From positions 13,055,461 to 13,119,460 of the forward strand of contig NC_134933.1 of the NCBI RefSeq assembly GCF_051020765.1: a DNA stretch of 64,000 nucleotides, given 5' to 3'. The position numbers and the translations under genes were made by a program. The stretch is from Lasioglossum baleicum. Its lineage: Eukaryota; Arthropoda; Insecta; Hymenoptera; Halictidae. Shown piece by piece: positions 12,456 through 24,400 of the stretch (positions are counted from its first letter, which is position 1; every line of letters starts with the position of its first letter). A model generated the notes under the pieces. The model was not told the DNA's origin, made no database searches, and saw only the letters and a list, made by a program, of their open reading frames with translations.

Positions 12456-14382
12456 TAAATATTTTCTTTTCATACGTTCAGCAATCCATTCTTCCGTCAA
12501 TGTTCGAATTCCACCGTGTCCCACTGATCTGTCCGCGCGACATGTAACTCGTCAGCGTATCGAGTGTGACTGAATTAATTCTTTGAACGTTATTCTCTTG
12601 CCATATAATATAAGTATACTCTTTAATATAAGACAAAAGACTCGCATAATGTTTCGTTTACCAAAAAGAAAAGCATCACTGTAGATAGAAGAGGCTACGA
12701 CCGGGACTCGAAGTTCTACTTGCGGTGGTTGCTTTAGCGAGTACAAGCCTGACAACAATACAGAAAAGTTTTTACTCTCGAGACTAAAATTCGCAAAACT
12801 CTAGTCTCGAGCGAGTACCAACGCCACGCTTGTCTCGATAGCAACTTCTACTTGGACACGTAGCTTAGTTTTATTTTATTTCCAAAGGAGTTCCAAGTAT
12901 TCAAACTTCAAAAACTCGATTTGGTTTTATTCGTTATTTTGAAACTCTTCGTAGACGTTCTAACATGAATTCTATCGGAGACGTTTATAAAAGTACTTAC
13001 ATGGCTATGGAAATGCAAAACATAGAACCGTTTACGTCCAATGAGCAATTTACGTCAATGATAATTGTCGACACTTTGATAATTATTTTTTCTCAAATTA
13101 CTCGTATATGTGTTCACAGTAAGCTGTAAAAAGGCGTAATGTGATCGTCAATCCATATCAAAGCTATCCAACATTGATTTTAGCTGTCCAATGCTGCTAT
13201 ACTGCCTTAAGTAGAATGTGATGGCCTTTACACAGACGGTTCTATCCGAGAAGCGAATTAAGTGCGAATACTCTTAAATCTTGTTACGCTTTTTACTAGA
13301 ATTATGATTAGTTAATAATGCAGTAAAATAATTTATTTTTTATTGTATTAATAATTTAATTGTTATCTTGTATACAAAGTGGATATAGGGTACATGGAGC
13401 AACTTTTACATTCCTTTAACTTCCTTCTTATTTCGTTAAAAAAATGAGTGAATACGTTAAAGTAATAAATATGATTTTAATCCCTCCGAAACTCTGATTG
13501 GGAATATATATTAATGAAAAATATGTCTATTCAATGGAACATATAAGAGCCGGTGAAAAATTGCCTCTACAAAAATCTGTCCTGCCAGTCCGTTTTGATA
13601 GTCTTCTGCGCGGAGTCTTCCAATTGCTCTCATTGAAACGCTTCATGTTCGAAGGATTAAGCCAGATTACGAGTTAACAGAACGAACAGAAAGTCGATTT
13701 TGCAGCCAGACACGTTGCTATTCGCGAACGCCACGAACTGAACAGTATTAATTTCCGTCTTCCTTCTCCTAAGGCGTAAACAGGCTTGAATGTCGTACGT
13801 GCACAGGTGCTCCGGCAGAATGATCGATTTCCGGATGCAGATAGATCAGTGGGATACAATTAGCCTCGATATTCGGAAAGCGTTCGATGCTCGGACGCGA
13901 CTGTCGTGTGCCACGTAATCTTGGGCGCCGTTTCAACTCCTGTTGTCATCGTTTTACGAACTTTCTGTCGTTTTTTACTATCGACTCGAATATTTACCAT
14001 GTCGACCGTACACCGACGAATCGAACCGTAAACGTACAAACGCTGAATATACACATTAACGACGCACCGAGCGTATTCAAACACGTTATTGTAAATATTC
14101 TCTGTACCACGACACTGCGTTCACGTCGTAACGAGTTTGTTAAGAGCCTATTGATTATACTTCTTACGTAAAAGTGTACTACGAGCATCATATTAAACGT
14201 GAATAAACTCATCGTCTGTAAATTCTCATTCGCCGTGTGCCTTATTGCCTTTTCGTCATATCTTCTCCTCATTTGTTCGGTGATTCCTAGACTGCGGATA
14301 TTTACGTAATTTCCTATTTTTCAAAACGATCAGTGCTGTCACATCTTAATAATATAAATGCTTTCTTGTGTTAGCCGATTAA
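12456..14382. other. Intergenic region, no gene recognised
   Basis: AT-rich DNA with short open frames on both strands only, none with a recognisable domain or splice context. A moderately CpG-rich stretch lies at about 13670-14080. Confidence 0.5.
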
Positions 14383-14640
14383 GATGGTCAAAACTGCCCT
14401 TAGAGACTTTTCAATCACTATCGAACCATTCGAAAACTGACCAAGAAAGACTAAGAAGATTTTTTGTTGCAAACTGGGCTCGTAATGAATGAAAAACCCC
14501 CAAAAATTCGGTTTTTATTGTGTTCGACAATGATCTATCACAACAAAAAATCTGAAAAAACGTTTTGGATCCTAAGACGCATTTTAGAGAATTATTTCAG
14601 ATTTTTTTGTCGCAAACTGTGCTCGTAAAAAATGAGAAAC
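14383..14640 (-). repeat. Interspersed repeat, family with end GATCAAAACTGCCCTTAGAG
   Basis: Starts GATGGTCAAAACTGCCCTTA, followed by TCGAACCATTCGAAAACTGA. Its interior has TTTTGGATCCTAAGACGC and CAGATTTTTTTGTCGCAAAC. The same blocks occur at 34620-34897, 51773-52045 and 52165-52620. The transposon class is not identified. Confidence 0.6.
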
Positions 14641-14795
14641 CAACAAGTGTAACTTTCCTCCTCAAAACAGAAACGTCGACAAAATAAATGCACGAAGATC
14701 CGCCGTCTAGTGTGCAAAATAAAAATGGTCTGAATAAATTGTATGAAACATGAATCAAATGCATTTTCTCCTCTCTCTTTAATCATTTTTATATA

Positions 14796-15032
14796 TTAGA
14801 TGGTTGCATAAGTTCGTGCCTGGTTTGAAAATAAAATTCAATGGTTAAATTTTAAAGAATTCGACTTTATTAATCAATACATACTTATAGTCACCATTCT
14901 TTTGTAATTCTAGAAAATTTAACCATTTTGTAATTCTAATTTAACCAATCTTTAACCAAACCTTTAACCAATCTTTAAAATTTAACCATTGAATTATTTT
15001 TAAATCGGGCACGAACTTATGCAATCATCTAA
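14796..15032. mobile_element. Mariner-type MITE (237 bp)
   Basis: Inverted ends TTAGATGGTTGCATAAGTTC and GAACTTATGCAATCATCTAA (one mismatch) are flanked by TA. The interior has repeated TTTAACCAATCTTT blocks and an inverted AATTCAATGGTTAAATTTTA block. Same family as 5684-5783. No coding capacity. Confidence 0.8.
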
Positions 15033-17208
15033 TATAATATAAATTCTCTATATACAATAATATCTCACTATCCTTTTCATCACAAAAATGTGTTGCAAAT
15101 GACGCAGAAAATTTCTATTTTGCAAAAGTAACAAGAATTTAAAGAAACCTAATATGTATATTGTAGTTATTTTAGCAAAACAACAATGGCCATTCGCTAT
15201 ATCCCCAGGAAATAACGTCTTATTTTGTTAATGGTTTAAGCAGCGAGACCAATGAGACCATCCGTTAGATCTCGTCTCATGAAAAGCCCTCGGGATTTAT
15301 TCGCGGCAGGTTCTCAAACGCTTTCTATGCGTTTCTGTGATTAATTGCCGGCTGTCGGGTTCTTTCGTTCAAACAGAAAATTATTCCAGGCGTAATATAC
15401 TTAACGCGCGGCCATAATCCCCTCGTTGATTACGACAGAGAACTTCTAGCTTCGCCACGGCCACGTAATTGGTCCCCGGGAAGTTCTACTTTTACATCAA
15501 TTGCCGCAGCCTTCACTCTTCGTTCTCTTGATTAGAGAACTAAATCCCAAACCGCTAACGTAACTAATTCACTAATGTATCCAACTTCCACGGCTCTCGC
15601 CTTCTCTTTGAACCCAGAGCGTAACCATTTAATTTACTTTGCCCGATATCCACGCGTTTCTCGATGCTTTCTTCCCTTCTGTGCATGTCTTGAAACACCT
15701 CCATACGCTGTCACACATGAGTGTCCGCAATACTTATTCATTGGTCTCAGTTTTGATTTGTTCGATGCAGACGAACTCCAACTGGAAACAAGGAAAATAT
15801 GTAACACTGAAGAACACTGACCGGATTCGTGGCTTTTAGTAAGCAAAAAAGGTAATGAAAAATTCGAACAAAATCTATTAAACATGCAATCACATCGAAA
15901 TGAAATTCTATTCTTCTAAAATAAATATTTAAGCACTCAAATGGACGTAGACATAAAGTAAATATAAATTTTTTAAGACTTTCAATTATTCAAACAGTGC
16001 AATCAGCTCCTGTTAATGTAAAAGGAGATAAAATGGAAGAACCTGTGGAGAGCATTATGTTAAATCACAATTTTATGTTAAATCACGATTTGTTTTTATA
16101 ATTGCATACAACCAAATACAAAAAAAATTAATAACTTTGTTAGAGTTCCCCGTCAGTACTCGTTTTAGCAGCGAGGAAACAGCACGCAAATAGCTGCAGA
16201 AATTATTGATGCAGTAAAAAGTGACGTGCACGAAAACTGTCTACAAAATAAACAAAACACAAACTTTTCACTCAAACTGTTGCTTTCGTCAAGATTCCGT
16301 ACTTACAAACATGATTACTCGTCGGAAGGGGTACAATAAAACTCGACGGGAGAAAGTTAAACCAAAAGATTACTCCTCGAAACAGTTACGAGAAGGAACG
16401 TATCTAAAACGCAAGTTTATTCTGCGAATAAGCTGAGCATAGTGTCAAAAGTAATAGTCGTCCATCTTGGTTTTACGTCGCGTTCTTGTCGTGTACCGCG
16501 CCCTTACGGGGAAAATAACTACACTTTACAGCGTGCCGTTAACTGCACTGTCGTTTCCATAAATTTTTCTAATCTGAGTTCTGCGTATAGAACGAGTGTC
16601 CGTGATAAAGAACAAGAAATAACAAAACCCACGTGATACACGACCGCTCGCGCGTACGGTGTGCAAGTATTATAGTTGAACAAATAAATTCACGAGAAAG
16701 TCAAGGCTTTTGCAAACAGTAATACCGAACGTTAAAATCAGAGAAAATATTACTGCAACAACACAATTAAACAGTGCCGAGACAAATTAACAAAAGTGAC
16801 ATATCATCGCTCGTAATTATTAATTATCAAGTCGATTCTATCTAAAACACCAAATTTTATTGTGTTATTTTCTTAATTGCTAAATCTGAGAATACTATAA
16901 AATCAACACTATATCCACAGAAACCGTCAAATGGAATAGTTATAAACATGGTAAAAGTCTTCTTCTATTTTCTAGGAATTTATATCGACTTTGATTGATA
17001 TCATAATTGATTTTTCTCTGTAGTTATCCTTCAATTTCGAACATGGTATCATTCGATATTGGTACACAGTAGTGATTAGTGACTAATACATACAATATGA
17101 ACTCGTAAATATTTAATTGTGCATATGATCGCAGCACGATCTAAAAGCTTGATGCAATAAGGCTCAGATCGAAGGAAATGATCGATGTCCAACGATTCTA
17201 TAATTAAT
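15033..17208. other. Intergenic region, no gene recognised
   Basis: No supported gene. Short open frames near 15575-15885 and 16221-16636 lack domains and splice context. A minor direct repeat, ATGTTAAATCAC, occurs at 16056 and 16075. Confidence 0.5.
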
Positions 17209-17408
17209 AGACTGCGGATTTTATGCATTCATGACAAAAATGAGTACGCACAATTTAAAACAGTGGACATGTAAAAAATATTTAAGGACATCAATGTGTT
17301 AGTTTCAGCTTAATAGGATAATTAAAAGAAAAATACAATTTTTATTTGGCTCCCGTGTCCTGCAGTCGATGCAAACATTTTTTATTTTGCATAGAGATCC
17401 GCAGTCTA
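17209..17408. mobile_element. AGACTGCGGAT-family MITE (200 bp), intact copy
   Basis: Ends TAGACTGCGGATTTTATGCA and GCATAGAGATCCGCAGTCTA are inverted, with TA target duplication. This is the best copy of the first subfamily, whose interior includes GACATCAATGTGTTAGTTTC. Confidence 0.8.
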
Positions 17409-20400
17409 ATAATTAATGTTCGAGGAACGTAATTATTCGTCAAACGGCATGTGAGGAAACGAAGAAAAATGGTAAATGAATGAGAAGCGTTGTACATACG
17501 AAACCTTTCGGACAATCCGCGTGTCGTGGAAAAAGCTCCGATGGTGGATCTAACAATAAGTCGGGTCTCGAGTCCGGGGTGCCCGCCATATTACAGTGTA
17601 CAAATGAATCCAAGAGGTTTGGAAGGGAGAGCCGCGTGTGCGCAGTGAAAATCCACTCGGGAAGTGGCGTTCGGAATTAGAGTGCATGCCGCGACGTTCG
17701 TTCAGAAAAGCACGTTTATCAAACTTCTGTTCCAGGTAACGAGCCGTGTGTAATTGCAATTTTAGGTAAGTTCCTCCTCCTTTAACGCTCGACGCACGGA
17801 CGCTCGCTTTGTTACCATTTAACGCTCGCTATCGTGCTCCTAACTCTCCAGCATGGAACGAGAAACATTTTTACGGGTATGCTCCTTCCAAGTCCTGCAA
17901 AAACATACACAGCTCCTCCGTTTGTTAACGAGTTGCATCTGTCCACGCCCTGTGTATGTGAAAATGATAATTAACACAAAAGAATAATCTAAAAATCGTT
18001 CTCCCGGTTATAAATTACACGAATGAATTCACTCTTAAAAGATTCGGACAAGAATAAGTTGATTGAGAGTAAATGTGGACACAGCGAATAGCCCGAGGTC
18101 TTCTAGAAAAATCGAGCTAGCGTTCCGACGAAGACAGTCCGCCTATTTAAAACCTGTAGGAGCTGACTGATTTTTGTTATACTTATTAGCCAAGTCGATA
18201 ATAAGTTCAGGACAGAGTGCAATTCATTGGAACGTCCAATGAGAACGTAGATAGCAAAGTCGGTTCGAAACGGTGCGAAGGTTTGTTGGGTTCCGAGAAT
18301 GTGTTGGCGGAACTTTAGTGTTTCGAATCGATGGAATTCACTGGAGATTGGAAGCGTGGTGCACGCAAGGTTTTTTTCGTAGAAACATAAAATTAAACAA
18401 GGGGCCGATAGATGGTCGGCAGCTTGGTCAGTAGGCGTCGTTAATTGCAGTTCAGCGGTAACTATGTCACAGAGCTTACAGGCGACAAGCGCCACTGGCG
18501 ACGACGCTCGCCGTCTAAATATATCGTGCTCGTTACGCGCACTCCAACGTTTTCGTGTGTTTTTTAAGCCGTCGCGCGTTCGAATATGGCACGTTGACAC
18601 CGAACACGCGGCCGGATTTCCGTCGTCGACGATCCTCTCCGTGAACGGCGGTGCGGGAAGCGCGGAAATCGCGTCCCGTGAAAGAGTCGCGTCGAGTGTG
18701 CGGCCGATGGATGAATGAATGAATGAAAAAGGACGCGTGTCCCAGAATGCGTGCGTTTGGCAAGGTGACAGTTCGCCTCCGCGAAACACTGAATGCAGTC
18801 GGGATATTCGCGCAGTTTGCTCCCCGCTGACCGCCGCCGCACTGTCGGACGAATATACGAAAACCCGCGTCATTTACTAAAATTTTATTTATATATGCTT
18901 GCTCTATTGCATCTTGACAAGTGTCATTCACAGAACGCAAGTCGAAAAAATTTTTTTTATGGGCTTTATAGAAGAAGAAAAAAATTCTATGTTCATATTA
19001 TATTACGTTTATATTACAATTAACGTGAATTGAAAGGGAAAAAAACTGTGACGAATTTTTTCTTTATATATAATGTCGTATAAAAATGGGCTGCATAGAT
19101 TTTTTCCTTTGGTATTCTGTGAGAGAAATTCATTGCGATCACATCCGACGGGACCCGACTGCGGCCGGCATTTGGATTTGAGAAAGTGGCGGGAACCTCC
19201 GAAAAACTGTAGATATTAAAAATACATCCTGTTTTTAGCGAATTTTCTAAATAAAGGAGTAATTTTTTCTCTATTTCCAATAAATCCAATTTTTTACTTC
19301 AGATTCGTATTCTATACGACTGAGAACATGGAGATTTAGAACCTCAGGGCGATAAAAAAATGAGGGATGCTAAACGCGGGTCTAGCATTCCGATACAATC
19401 GTCCCACTGTGCGTCGTTTGTCACAACGCGTCCCGATGCAACGCGATGCAACGCAACACGCCGCGAGCAGAACGAGCGCAGCACACGCCGGCAATCGTCA
19501 CTACCAAAATTATCCTGTCATGCCGCGGCGGAACGAAATCTCCGCGCATCTATCGGCGCTGCCAAAATGTCAATTGAACGGGCGACGTTTGATAGCTGGT
19601 TTTTCGGTGCACTCGGTCCGTTTAGAATGCAATGACGGCTCCTTTCCGCTCCATTGTACGCGCCGCGAATTGTTCTGTGCGCCGGGTCTTGACAGGATTG
19701 ATTATTCTTGTTTCGCGAAATTCTCTTTCCGATTAAATTGCTTACTTTCGACTGTTTATGTTTTATACCATTTTTGCGCAAGTTTGTCCCATATAAACCT
19801 CGCCGATCGATTGGATTAATCGCAAGGTAATATAAGTTAGGAGTCTCGCTAATATCAACGCTGGATTCAAGATTGGATTCGCTAGAATTCATAATCAATA
19901 TTCTAGTTATTGGATTGCATGATTTTCAGTACAGTTCGTATATCAGTCATGCATGAATGGAATATATTATTCGAAGATGATCACCATTGCGTGGATGCTC
20001 TATGATTGTTTGGAGAATGAATATCATTATTTTATATCTACCCTTATACTCGGTACGATATCTTTAATATTGAAGTACTTTTACTGATTAGGAATCTGGA
20101 AGGTCTAAAGTATTGTTCTACTAGATGAAACTTGTGAATCAAAGATTTTTAAAAATTTATTCTAAAATATATAGTCTAAAAAACATATAGAATATCTTTT
20201 CTTGTCTTGCATATATTAAATAGAAGACAATATATCCCAGAAACGACTAAATCGTGTTTATCTCGGCCCCACGACAGATCCAATAAAACACTTTGATTCT
20301 ATTTTAACGAAAACGGAACGTCGACTTCATTAACAAGCTCGTTTCCGATCCCCACGCCGGATATGTTATTTTTACTCACGGTATGCTTCCTTCTCTCCTG

Positions 20401-20898
20401 GTACAAACGTCCGTGCTCAGTCGTCCAGAAAAGAAGGAGATCGAACGAATTTTCTCTCTCCTTCCCACTAGGAAAGGAGCAGAAAAAGAAGCTGATGAAG
20501 AAGTTGGTTTGAGGATGCCGATGGAGAATTTGACAAGTCCGAAGTCCCCTTCGATAGCTTCAAGTAAATAACGAGACTCAATATTGGAGGATTGATTTTA
20601 GACGGGTCTAAATATTTACGCGTGCCGAGAATTCGAGCATGTATGCTTCCCGTTCGGTTTACACAACGTCGCACTGTTAAGTGTTCGTTTGAATCCCAGC
20701 AGCCTGTTTGAACGGCTTACACTGAATACGCGTGCACGAGATCTTATTACAAACAAATCTGCGCCAGACTTTCAGCTTATGCTTGATGGCTCGCCGATTT
20801 TAACAAGTCGCTTCTTTCCTCGATAATAATCGACACTATAACCCATATTTCACGAATTCAACACTGAGTTGAATTATAGTAAACTACAGTTTAAACTA
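17409..20898. other. Intergenic region with a CpG-rich island and a long open frame of doubtful status
   Basis: A CpG-rich stretch (about 18440-18860) carries the longest open frame of the window, 256 codons on the minus strand (18873-18103). Its product has no recognisable domain, a low-complexity Ser/Arg/Thr composition, and overlaps open frames in two other frames, as expected in GC-rich DNA poor in stop codons. I do not call it a gene. A second GC-rich patch lies at 19380-19700. Confidence 0.4.
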
Positions 20899-21333
20899 CA
20901 GTTACTCGAATTAATATTCGGACGCTCTAAAAAAGACGATAACTTTTTTAATATTGTACTGTAATGTTTGAACTTTTTAGCTAGAGCAATTAGTTTACTA
21001 CAGGATATGAAAAGAAATTTTTTCAAAAATTGCAATTAGTCGGAATTGTAGAGAAAATACTAAAAGTTGCATTTCGCAACTTTTTTATGTGGGCCTATAT
21101 TGAAAATATAGTACTTTTTAAATTTTCGATATTTTCGGCCCACATAAAAAAGTTGTGAAATGCAACTTTTAGTATTTTTTCTACAATTCCGATCAGTTGC
21201 AATTTTTGAAAAACTTTCTCTTCACATCTTGTAGTGAACTAATTGCTCTAGCTAAAAAGTTCAAACATTACAGTACAATATTAAAAAAGTTATCGTCTTT
21301 TTTAGAGCGTCCGAATATTAATTCGAGTAACTG
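20899..21333. mobile_element. Palindromic MITE directly upstream of the second receptor gene (435 bp)
   Basis: Begins CAGTTACTCGAATTAATATT and ends AATATTAATTCGAGTAACTG. Almost the whole element is one palindrome, including the centre with GTTGCATTTCGCAACTTTTT on one side and its complement on the other. It belongs to the family at 11877-12455. It ends 109 bp before the ATG at 21443, so it lies in the promoter or 5' UTR. Confidence 0.85.
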
Positions 21334-21442
21334 TATGTATTCCTAAAAAACATTTGTCAGAAAAATATCGGGACACTTTATTGGTTCAAATTATAAAATA
21401 AAAGTTATACCTTTTGTTGCTTTATATACATAGAATGATTAT

Positions 21443-24400
21443 ATGATGCTGGTCAAGTGTCTCCCATTCGTCTTCATATCGTGTGCCCTGGGATTTCCCA
21501 AGAAGGTTTTCATAGGTAAGACTTTTTACTAATTATCAAAAAATTAAATATAAAATATATAAATTATTCATTTTTTGAAACGAGAGAATAATTACCATAT
21601 TGAACAAAATTTTATGCGATTATTGCATTTTTAAAGTACCTTTATGTAAAATATAGAATGTAATAAGTAGATTGCGGATCTTTATGCATTTATAGCTTAT
21701 GAAAATTTTCAAGAAATGCTACAATATAAAATTCGATAGAATTTAGTGACATTTTTATTTGTTTCGGATCTACAAAGGCTGTTCCCTTTAAAAATAGAAT
21801 TTTATTTCATGCCACATTCTTCAAATTTGTCTATAAAAATTGAAAATTGCATAAACATCCGCAGTCTAATAATGAAGAATGGCATACCTGTCTTCACTGC
21901 GAAGATGTAGATGTGTACATGATACATTTCAGGAGGGCTATTTGACAATGGCGACGAGATGAAACGAGCCTTCGAGACGTCCGTGCAAACGATCAACAAA
22001 GAACGACACGGAAACCCGGAATTCGCGAATGTGTTTCTCGGCGCGGAATCCAACGACGTCGAAACAGATCCATATGGCGTGGCGGCCAAAGGTATACCTA
22101 CATCGGGATTGGCTACATGCAGGGTTCAGTAGAATTCGAAGAAAAAATATTTCGAATGCTACTTAAAATATATTCCATACTTTAAATAAAATGACATTTA
22201 TATTTTAATAATCTGAAATATGTAATCTTGCGTAATACATACCTAAAACATTTCTTGGCAACGACAATCGTACTCGGAATGAAATGGTTTTAGAATGAAA
22301 GAAATCATAGCAGTTGGAGATACACATTTATTTTTAGTTCAAGTATGGCTATTGGCGTAAAATTTTCACCGTTCAGGTTACCGTTTCACGAACACAGAAT
22401 CAACCTATAAGAAAATTATGTTACATGGATTTTGGGAAGTAGTTGTTAAATAATTTTGATTTCCTCCCTTAATAATTCTGAAGCATAGAAAACAGCATAT
22501 CGATATTAACAGTCTTCAACTGTTTTATATTTGTTTCAATTTCCCCATAAATGCATAAAAGTCTTCAGTCTAATAAGGATTTCAAAACTATTTTAAGTTG
22601 CCTGTATGTATGGTGTCTGCTGTTTGAAATAACATTTTACCCAGCACTGGCCGCAGTATACGTTCATAGATTGCGTTTTGATTTGTTCGCCGTTGGAACG
22701 ATTTCAATTGGATTGACTTGTTGACATGTTCAGTTTGTGAATTGATGGGGACTGGAGTGGCCGGGATTTTCGGACCCCAGAATAGTATCTGTTCGGATCA
22801 TGTGCAGAGTATATGCGACTCCATGGAAATGCCACATATTTATGCGAGGTGGGAACCCGTGCAAACTCGAGGAAGAGGAATAAACTTGTACCCCCACGCT
22901 GAAACACTGTCTAGGGTGCGTAGAAGCTAAGGTAGCATAAAACACGATGCTGGAAATATTTATTGTATCATTCAACTACCCGTATGAAGTCTCAGAGATT
23001 GCATGAAATTATCAAAAGGAATTAAACCAGTGATTAATTAAATGTGTGTGTTACAAACAAAATTTTCATGCCTATAATCAATTATTTCAGCATCTTCACA
23101 ATTTCTATATATAAAAAGGGACCTTATTGCTGTTACTTTAAACCATTTTTATCCAAGAATATTTTCAGATAAACATGTTTAACGAGAAAATACGTGGGTC
23201 ATTGTTTCCGTCAAAATAAACCGAATACTGTATTGAGATAAATTGTGCGTATTACATTCATGTGAGAATGATACAAAAATATCTTCATGCTGCATCGTGA
23301 TTTTATGAATACATTCTGAAATTAATTTCAGTTTCGTACATATTATGATTGTTAATTAGTGATTGAAGTTCGCAAAGAATTAATACACGCTTTCTTTTCT
23401 ATATTATATGCGGTTTCATTAATTAATGAATAGAAAGGTATCGAGCTCATATTTTCCCAGGATAACAAGTTATAGACATTTTCAGGTTTTCGATCTGTTG
23501 ATCACCGAATTTGAATGGAAATCGTTTGGCATATTGTACGAGAACACGGACAGCTTGTTACGCGTTCATCGTTTGTTGGAACGTGTGGATGCACGTGGGC
23601 GCGGGGCCTTTTTGTATCATTTAGGAAATGGTCCCAATTACAGGTACGCCTATTAGTGATAATACTAAGTGTCGATTAATTGACGAAACGTTATACAGGA
23701 TTTCCCAAAAATTTTTGGGACCGCCTGTATAAATTATGAAATGATTAAGGAATTACGAACAAGAACTGCTGTCGAATGAGATTGAATTGATCGTTTGACT
23801 TTTCATGAATATGCATAGATAAAAATATTTGAAATGTTAAATAGATCCATAGTGTAACAATGACTCTGTCGATTCCGTTTTTACCCGGCTATAATCGATA
23901 TTCTCGAAGGGAGAGAATAATTAATCATACAATGGTGCATCAAATTTTCTGCAGGAAGGTGATGCGAGAGATAAAAGATGCGGAAATCGAGAACATTGTG
24001 ATTGATTGTTCAATCGAAATTCTTGCAGAGGTGCTGAAACAGGCGCAGCAAGTTGGCATTATGTCGGAGAAGAACAGAGTCATAGTGACTTCTCTGGTAA
24101 AATGCTTCACTATTCGACGAATACGTACAAACGAATTTCAAATATAACTATACCAACGATTAATCGACTATTTTGCTTCAGGCTTTTCAGCAAGCCTGCA
24201 GATAACTCATCGATTCTATTGTTTCAGGATCTTCAAACGATAGATCTCGAACCGTATCAATTTTCCGGGGTTAATTTCACCGGGGTTCGACTGATAGATC
24301 CTGAGAACCCTCTGGTATCAGGCATCGTGGAAATGCACAAGAATGAATGGGCTTTAGATGATGCGTCTCAGTTACGCGTTGAGCCTGCTCTCATGTACGA

